From: Cristatella mucedo
Taxonomy: Eukaryota > Bryozoa > Phylactolaemata > Cristatellidae
Reading direction: 5' to 3'
Length of the DNA stretch: 64,000 bases
NCBI GenBank assembly: GCA_009760855.2
Contig: WPIO01000107.1
Span: 242,001 to 306,000 of the forward strand
Shown: positions 57,313-64,000 of the stretch, piece by piece
How the letters are laid out: every line of letters starts with the position of its first letter
Position numbering within the stretch: the stretch's first letter is position 1
The notes under the pieces: generated by a model
Told to the model about the DNA's origin: nothing
Seen by the model: only the letters and a program-made list of their open reading frames with translations
The model's database searches: none
Program-made: the position numbers and the translations under genes

Positions 57313-57891
57313 CTAAAGTCCGCCCACCGGAGCAATCACAGCCCGAGCAGCTGTGAGCTCCTTACAATTAAGTTGGTCAGCATTTGCCTTGAAAAGGAGA
57401 AGACCTAGTGTATGGGTTCCCTCCATTACGCCTGCAGTAAGCGTTGACAGAGCGGACCAACCGTGACGTCTGTCGCAAGGCACAACTGGCGTGGAGGAGG
57501 TTAATGCCTCAGAGGTACCTAATAGCGGTAGTCTGTGGTCACCCACCTGCACGGCTCCGTGCCTATAGCCGTACGTGACGGGTGGTAGGGTAGCAAGAAA
57601 GTCGGTACCCAGCAGCAGCGGTTGCAGAGACTCGGTGGTGACATAGAATCGGTGCTCGCGGGTGATGCTTACCACTGCAAGCTCGCTACAATGGCCCGGA
57701 TTGTAGTAAGGGAAGAACCCGTTATACCGAAGGCCCGAACAAACACCATCTATTAAGGGAGATCCAGCCGTTTGGGCGAAGGAGGCCGATATGAAGGAAA
57801 TATTCACACCGGTGTCCCATAGTCCACTGATCCGCATACCATTCACCATCGCTGTGGCATTGGTGTGTGGGTTGGAGGACCCGGTGTCCAC
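57313..57891 (-). pseudogene. Aspartic protease remnant of the Ty3/gypsy element
   Basis: Open minus-strand frame of about 190 codons holding LWDTGVNISFISASFAQ with the catalytic DTG, and later LLLGTDFLATLPPVTYG, the second hallmark of retropepsin-like proteases. This is the longest unbroken piece of the element. It normally cleaves the Gag-Pol polyprotein; the flanking frames are broken. Confidence 0.85.
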
Positions 57892-57894
57892 GGC

Positions 57895-58594
57895 TTCATG
57901 CGGTATCGGAGCCTGTGCTAGTTACTCCTGTTGTGACGGTGCCGACCGAGCGTCCCAGAAAGAGCAGCCATTACGACCGAAACCAATCTCCGATGCCTGG
58001 CCAGCCATGGGGTGGGTCTGAACGCCGGTCGAGGGCGAAGGTGTCCACCCAGCCGAAGCAGAGTTCACGTACCCCCTCGCACCAATAGAGCCAGAAGATT
58101 CCGACCCATGAGATTGCCAGGCCAAAGGTGTGGAGGGGAACCACCTGGATTGTAGTGTAGTTGGTCGCTAGGGCTTCGATCAGCCAACTTGTAATGGATC
58201 GGCCTGCCACGTCCTGCGTCCGCCCAGCAATCCCTGCGATCCGTGGCAGCCTGCGCCCAGTCGTCGGACTGCCGACTATAGCTTGCGAACGGCCTACGCC
58301 CGATAGCTAGGTCGGCCTGTGGGCAGTTACAAGCAGGTTGGCCTTGGTTTGGAACAAATCCAGCAGAGGTGGCAGTCTTCCTTGGTATGGAAGCCGGATG
58401 AAGAATCAAACGGCTTACGCTGCACCAGGCCCGGCTCGTACGATTGCCGACAGGTGGGGTCACAGTTTTACTTCTTTCCCCTGGCAAGCAGGTCACACAC
58501 TTGGGTCATTTTCCCGGCCAATACATCCACCTTACTCTCTATATCGCGCGAAATAGCGACTCTATCCCTTCCGGATGGGTATGGGCGGCCTTAA
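57895..58594 (-). pseudogene. Gag 3' part with zinc-knuckle remnant
   Basis: Minus strand carries DVLAGKMTQVCDLLARGKK and, near 58350-58400, a CWIC run followed in another frame by CNCPQ. This resembles a CCHC zinc knuckle broken by a small indel. Further on the frame changes several times before the protease. Confidence 0.6.
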
Positions 58595-59205
58595 TAATGA
58601 TAATAATAATAATTCACTTGATAAAGCACCCTCAGAGACCTTAATATCTCTCTAGGCGCTTTACATTTGCTGTAAAGTGAAATGCAATTGAATGGTAAGT
58701 AAAATCGTGCTTGAAAAACAAACAAAATGAATAATAAGGTTAGGGGTGACATGCACAGGGCCAGCTTGCGAATGTGGTTAGTGGCAGCATGCACAGTGTC
58801 AGCATGCATAGCACGTGAAGGACGAATCACAGGGACCCGCTAAATGTTGTCCTAAGTAGGTGTGTTTTTAGGTTCCTTTTAAATCTGGTCAGGTCGGGGG
58901 ATGTTCTGACGCAGGTCGGGAGGGAGTTCCAGGCTGTGGGAGCATACGAACTAAATGCACGGTCTCCAAAGGATATAAGGTTTGTACGAGGTATTCGTAA
59001 ACTGTTGGATTCCAAAAAGCGGGTGGTACGATGCTTGGCCTGATGGGGTAGTATATCTGAAAGATAGGCTGGAGCCATAGAACGAAGGAACCTAAAAGTG
59101 AGCGACAAAACCTTGTAGTCAATCCGTTGCTTGACTGGTAGCCAGTGCAGGTCGGTGAGAAGTGGAGCAATGTGGCAACTGCCACGCTTGGTCGCCATCG
59201 TGTGC
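58595..59205 (-). mobile_element. Family-1 LINE inserted in gag
   Basis: Tail (aataatgataataataataa), hairpin (58623-58660), 3' UTR, then a 131-codon C-terminal frame that is open and reads HWLPVKQRIDYKVLSLTFR, SFGDRAFSSYAPTAWNSLPT and FKRNLKTHLL. It is 5'-truncated at the junction with gag near 59205. It is younger-looking than most copies here. Confidence 0.85.
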
Positions 59206-59921
59206 GGCAGAAGCAGCCACACGACTTAAGAAGCGAGGGTTCGCGTTGCATCCTTTAGTGAAAGCTTGGGCCTAGTTAAGGCAGGCACAGCCTTTGGAAA
59301 AGACGGTGCCCCTAATCTCAGGATGAAGACCCCGACGAACAAGATGACTATAGCGTAAGGGCCGCCTGTGGAGTAGTAGGGTAAGGTACGGTAGCAGTAT
59401 CTACAAGGAGCTTATAGTAGTCGTAAGCGCTTTGTGCAGCATTGTGGTGACAACCTTGTAGGGCCCGGGAGCAGCATCGAGACGCACGCCGGAGGTCAAG
59501 ATCCGCACCAGTTCAACTTTCATTTCCTTGAATATACATCGTTGGCTTGTTCAGCTCAAAGCCGTTCATAGACCGAGTGATATACGTCAAGAGCACGGCC
59601 GTACCAGTATGCTCCCAAGCGCAGTAGCTGAATTTCCGGAGACCATCTAGCGAACCTGGGTAACACTTCATAATCGCTGGTCCACCGTGGAAAGGACTCG
59701 GTCATTTCCCCTGGAACGGCACAAGTTTAAGCGATTGGGCCTCTATGCTCCCGTCAAACGCCATTGAGGGCTTGGGCATAACGTAGATCTGGCTTGGCAA
59801 TGCCGGCTCAGTCGTGTGTGGAGCCAGCTCAGCGAGCTAGACAGTGACATGTTTAACCGGCCCTCCGGCGTCCTCAGCTGCTGGCGAGAAGGTAAGGGCA
59901 GTGCCGAGCGTGCCTGTGCTA
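59206..59921 (-). pseudogene. Gag middle part
   Basis: Between the two LINEs the minus strand contains, at about 59570-59722, an open stretch with ESFPRWTSDYEVLPRFARW and LLRLGAYWYGRALDVYHS, the core pattern of gypsy-type capsid proteins. The rest is frameshifted. Confidence 0.7.
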
Positions 59922-60115
59922 TAATAATAATAATAATAATATTGCACTTGATGAAGTGCCATCAGAGAACTTAATCTCTTTCTAAGCGCTCTACATTTGC
60001 TGCAAAGTGATATGCAATTGAATAGTAAGTAAAATCATGCTTGAAAAACAAACAAAATGAATAATATGGTTAGGGGTGACATGCACAGGGTCAGCATGCA
60101 AATGTGGTTAGTGGC
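59922..60115 (-). mobile_element. Short family-1 LINE inserted in gag
   Basis: (AAT)n tail, hairpin and only the first 190 nt of 3' UTR (agggtcagcatgcaaatgtg), then a sharp junction to gag at 60116. This is a severely 5'-truncated insertion. I see no clear target-site duplication. Confidence 0.85.
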
Positions 60116-60602
60116 ATTAGTTAGTTCTATCTCCGCTTGGCCCGGCCACCAGAAACAGGGTTGGCGGATAAAGGCTCTGTGCGAGGTGAAGGAAAGATAG
60201 CGGCCGCAGCAGGCGGGGCACGTGCAGCGTCCGTCCGGCCAACTCCAGCCTGGTAAGCCGCAGCGTATTGGACGTAATCTGCAGCGGTTTGCAAATCGGT
60301 GGCCGGAGCGGACCCTTTTGGGGGCGGTGCCAGTGCGATCCCATACAGCGGCGGCGAATGAAATTTCGTGGGCGGGCCCCATGGCACAGCTGACGGGTTG
60401 CTGGTCGGCGGTAAGGCTATAGACCCAGCGGGTGGGCCTGCGCTGGGGCGGCCGAGCCATGAAGCAGCCAAAGTGCGTAGCTGCACATTCTCTTCCTCAA
60501 GCGCGAGCAAACGCTCCGTTAGATCGCAGCTGAGCGAAGCGAAAATGGCTCTGTCGTTTAGGCTCGACTGCCAGATGTCAACACTGTGCTGGAGGGATTC
60601 AA
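60116..60602 (-). pseudogene. Gag N-terminal part
   Basis: The minus-strand frame starts after a stop, with no ATG seen. It reads SLQHSVDIWQSSLNDRAIFA, then ERLLALEEENVQLRTLAA, which is probably a coiled coil, then a Pro/Ala-rich linker. Its position next to the 5' LTR fits gag. Confidence 0.6.
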
Positions 60603-60735
60603 TAGCGCCGAGTGGTCAATCGACGCCACCCCTTAGTCCAATCTAGAAGGTTATGAGCATTCCGAGCCAAAGGCAGGGTCGCCGAATGTAACCGTGCCGA
60701 AGCATGCCCCCCCCCCGGCTCTCTGCCGGGGACGA

Positions 60736-61627
60736 TGTAGTGCATCGCTGCAGCCCGGTTAAAACACAAGCGGCCGAAGCTGGGTGCCAAAAGCAACAGT
60801 TTATTGTGGGCCAGTTAGTAGTGGTTAGGCGCCGGCCCAAGCGCCTTACTTGATGCTCACCGGACCGACTGAGTTAACTGTGCTAACTACCGAAGCCCGA
60901 GTATAATAAACTACCCTACCAATTTGTGTGGCGCACTTGACCGAAGGAGTTAACTGCGTGAGAACTCCCGAAGCCTAGTACAATAAGCCAACACACGTCA
61001 GCGACGCTGGCAGTAGTCCTGACCCTGAAGGCAGACCTCTACAGCACCTGAAGATGTGAGCAGTTAGAAAAAAACCGCCCAGTCTATTTGCACTTAGCTG
61101 TTCGTTGACGTAGGCTCGACTCTCGTGCTCTCGAGGCGTTGTCTCGCATCGACTCGCGAAGCGGCATCCCTGATCTCTGTCAGTCATGTCGTTTATACTT
61201 TCTCTGTCTGCCCTCTGGACTTCGAGCGTAGCTGGTATTTTTGTCAGACCCAGGCTCTTGGTGTCCGTCCTCGGCCTAGTCACTTCATCCTGTAATTTAT
61301 TAAAGGCTCCTCCCCCCCCCAGCTTGCCATCGTTTGGCTCTTTGTCTAATTGAGTACAGTAGTCGGTCCACATCCTGACCGCTCTTTGTCTAACGGAATA
61401 CAGTAGTCAGTCCACATCCTGACTTCTCTTTGTCTGACCAAGCTCTATTCTAACATGTGCGGATCTTGCTCTCAACTGACGCCTCGCTCCGCACCGGGTT
61501 AACTAGCGTGTCCCCTACTCAATTCTTCTTGACTAGTCGGCCCCCTACGGATTGCTCTAGGCGCCCTAATTAGACCCACTAAGGTAAGGGCTAATATCGT
61601 AGCTAGCCTGAGAGCTGCCCCAGTGCA
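60736..61627 (-). repeat. 5' LTR (right in the window)
   Basis: 892 nt, tgtagtgcatcgctgcagcc to gccccagtgca. It has TATAAA on the minus strand at 61192-61197 and AATAAA at 60800-60805, so a promoter, R region and polyadenylation signal are in the right order. It contains a 43-44 nt tandem duplication at 61352-61438 that the 3' LTR lacks, and many point differences from it. Confidence 0.9.
61192..61197 (-). promoter_or_regulatory. TATA box of the 5' LTR
   Basis: TATAAA on the minus strand within GTATAAACGACATGAC, the same in both LTRs; upstream of AATAAA by about 390 nt. Confidence 0.5.
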
Positions 61628-62930
61628 AAGTGACGCCTTTTAGTAACTAGCCGCGAGGCAGATAAGGGTAATTCAAAAGTTACTATGACAATACAGCTGA
61701 TTTAATCTCAAATCTGGAACGCCGTTGGTTTACTCGGTACCACGTTAGAATTTCTACAACCGTCCACCGCTCTCACAAAGACCTGTCTATATTACGGGTA
61801 GAGACCCAACAAGACGAGGTACGGGCGTTCTTAGGCCCAGCCTTCCTACTCTAGTGTCGGCGTACCTGTGTGCAGGTCTTTACCATCTTGTAGTCTCTAG
61901 CCATGCTACAGTATGCATGAGTCACCATTAGTTTTTGTGCGTCGATTGAGACTACCACTGCTGCACGCACCACGTCTTTGGCCCACTTGCGGTCATATGG
62001 GAGGACTCAAACCGCGTTAGTAACTGAGTAGCTTCCGGAAGTATGGCCAGACGACCGGTTAACGTATATCTATGGAAGGGGACCCATCGATTGAAATAGC
62101 AACTGGCTAACGGCCATTTTCATCCTTAATCGATTCGCAGCTGCTCCCGCCAAAGACACGCTCTAATATGAGTCTAAGGTAATTAATTTACATCATTTAA
62201 TTGGAATTACTTTGATGAGCTGCCGTCAGGCAGTGAGCTGTCAAGGCAGGGCGTCCGCAGGTTTCTGCCTCGCCCAGCAGAGCTCTAGCTTAGTGATTAG
62301 CGTTTGGGAGCCATTTCGCTTAACGGGCTAATGCAAAGCCATGCGCTGGAAATTCACATAAGCGTATGGGCCTGCATTTCATAAAACGATATATGTTAAG
62401 AAGGGAATCAGAAACGCGATCTTTGAGTGTAGCTGGCGCATGCAGGAAGAGCATTTGCAAGTGTGGTATGGGACCGGAAATTCGGGCTTTCTCATAAACG
62501 GCCCTTTCCGTTTGAACGAGTGCTGGTCAGTCGTTTAGAGAAACGTACGATCCCTAAGTAGTTCTTTCCTAAGAATTTCACGATTTATAAAAATGGTATA
62601 TAGAGTTTGGCGGTTAGGGCTCGGCGGTTGGCACGACAACCTGCTGAATTAGAAGCTGCAGTTGCGATTACTGACGTAGTAGGCATTTTTATAGGCAATC
62701 GTTGCTACGAACTTGAAAAATTAACTCATAAAATTGATGAAAGTAGAAGTGACTATTAAAATATAACGTTTAGGAGGTGATTAATTTTGTTTTGCTTTCC
62801 TTTTTCGGGAAGCCGTGTACTCGATTCGGGCTCAGTGTTGGCTCTATTAAAGAAATACTGGTTAATATATCAGCGTGTCCTTTATCAGCCTAGTTGGCAT
62901 TGCGACTAAAGAGCCTTTATGGCAATTACC
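61628..62930. other. No gene recognised
   Basis: Unique-looking flank of the LTR element. A tRNA A-box-like string (tagcttagtgattagcg, 62288-62304) is present without a matching B box. Confidence 0.55.
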
Positions 62931-62937
62931 CAGCTTG

Positions 62938-63045
62938 CAGCAGCCATATAGGACTGCACACGGAAGGATTCGAACTTACGACCTCGGGACCAGGTCGTGA
63001 AAAGCAAGTGCCATACCTAGAGTACCATCACGGCAGGAGGGTGAC
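62938..63045 (-). mobile_element. Probable tRNA-derived SINE head or tRNA pseudogene
   Basis: On the minus strand a good B box (AGTTCGAATCC, near 62971-62981) lies about 50 nt after an A-box-like TGGTACTCTAGG, with GCTTTTCAC between where an anticodon loop would be. The stems do not pair well enough for a working tRNA (anticodon and T stems have mismatches). A Pol III-type SINE head is the best guess; its body and tail are not identified. Confidence 0.45.
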
Positions 63046-64000
63046 ATAAATCTGCATCCTCTTGCAATTGTTGATTTGAGTATTTTACTCAAAGGCTTAG
63101 GGTTATCTCAACACCGCTGATTGCCTAGATCTAGCAGGTTTTATGCTAGCTATATGGTATGACCAGATGGCCACATGTAAAGCATGGATGTAGAATGAGT
63201 TCTCCAAAGGTGTAGTACGACTAAGTAATTAACACATATTTCCACCTCAGAGTATTAGTAGCATCGATACCATCTCTTTCTTTGCATGATTGCTCCAGCT
63301 TTCGTGACCTTGCGTGCATGCACTCAGCAACATGATTGAAATATACGATTTGAAAGATCGTGTAGCTGGAATGTGCAATAGTTATTAATTGGCCTAACAC
63401 ATTAGCTGCTGCTCCAACTGCTAGTTTTCAGCATTACCTGTAGGCTGAGTGCATTGGTATTCATTTTTTTCGGCTGAAACTATTGCAGTATTTAACGAGA
63501 ACTAAGCAAGTGGAGATGTCACTGGTTGCCAATTAAATGGACACTTACATCTAAGATCCAGTTTAAGAGTGGATAAAAGACCTTGGGTAAACCTCCCTAC
63601 AAAGGAACAGTCTGGTAAAACAAAATACAGCTTAACGTGATAACCAGGTTCTACTAATGGTTCTTTTATTTGTGCGACATGACGTGTTCGTTTCAGTTTC
63701 TGTTGACATGCACGCCTTGATTTGATCACATTAACCCCAAGTACTTTAATGGTCCTACATTTGGACAGTTAGTTTCCAAGTCAAAAAGACGTTATTGTTG
63801 CCTGTTCTCCTTGTTATGGCTAAAATTACTGCATCTACGAGTTTTAATTTTAATTTGCTATGAGATAAGTGCTGTTTCTAGTCGATTCACATTCCAAAGT
63901 CGTATTTTGATTTTAAAATAAGATTTTCTCCTCTTAGTGTTTGTCGGAATATACTGTACATAAACTCTTTAAAAATTTAAGACCTGCAAGTAATAAATAT
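63046..64000. other. No gene recognised
   Basis: AT-rich. Only a 75-codon minus-strand frame (63502-63729) without family signature. Confidence 0.5.

Larger units (their letters stand above)
53880..61627 (-). mobile_element. Ty3/gypsy LTR retrotransposon, defective
   Basis: A 7.7 kb element in minus orientation, bounded by two related LTRs that both start TGTAG and end TGCA. Between them, on the minus strand, are gag, protease, RT and integrase remnants in the usual Ty3/gypsy order, and a polypurine tract before the 3' LTR. Every coding part has stops or shifts. RNase H is missing, and two LINEs (58595-59205 and 59922-60115) interrupt gag. I see no matching target-site duplication outside the LTRs (gacag on the left, aagtg on the right), so the edges may have decayed or recombined. 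Confidence 0.9.

Noticed and set aside
62280-62335. A-box-like string tagcttagtgattagcg as a tRNA gene
   Set aside because: There is no B box at the right distance and no cloverleaf.
63502-63729. 75-codon minus-strand frame
   Set aside because: No family signature, no splice or start evidence; length is within chance for this region.

Overview
The window looks like non-coding DNA from an animal nuclear genome, most likely an invertebrate. It is AT-rich, has no operons or dense coding, and carries L2/CR1-like LINE fragments, a decayed Ty3/gypsy element, long microsatellites and tandemly duplicated DNA. The species cannot be named from the sequence. I see no complete, intact protein-coding gene and no functional RNA gene.

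1-26.1 kb is a head-to-tail array of about six copies of one unit, with a unique core near 3.03 kb plus a GA-rich microsatellite of 0.4 to over 1 kb. Units start at a shared motif near 1, 5640, 9729, 13957, 16714 and 20832. Two subfamilies can be told apart: alpha (units 1-3) and beta (units 5-6). Unit 4 is alpha on the left of its GA array and beta on the right. The last unit has a 1.76 kb pure A+T tract inside its GA array. The array stops at about 26124 against a LINE fragment.

On the minus strand of this array I find short exon-like blocks, named K, H, F, X, E, D, C, B and A in reading order. The best of them keep exact length between copies, hold open frames and carry splice-like edges (H 153 nt, B 56 nt, A 72 nt, with no indels in any copy examined). 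The A-to-K join across a unit boundary is phase-compatible, as expected if the unit is a duplicated exon cassette of one gene. Several copies have stops or lost splice sites, so the array may be a decaying gene segment. I do not recognise the protein.

26.1-53.6 kb is a LINE graveyard in otherwise featureless DNA. Family 1 is L2-like; its copies end in a conserved 3' hairpin and an ATT-rich tail, in both orientations. Family 2 is a related LINE with a TTACA-type tail, in three copies. A GC-richer block of unknown origin lies at 48.05-49.1 kb.

53.88-61.63 kb is a Ty3/gypsy retrotransposon in minus orientation: two LTRs, polypurine tract, gag, protease, reverse transcriptase and integrase remnants, all broken. 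RNase H is missing and two family-1 LINEs are inserted in gag. 61.63-64 kb holds a probable tRNA-derived SINE head and otherwise nothing I can name.
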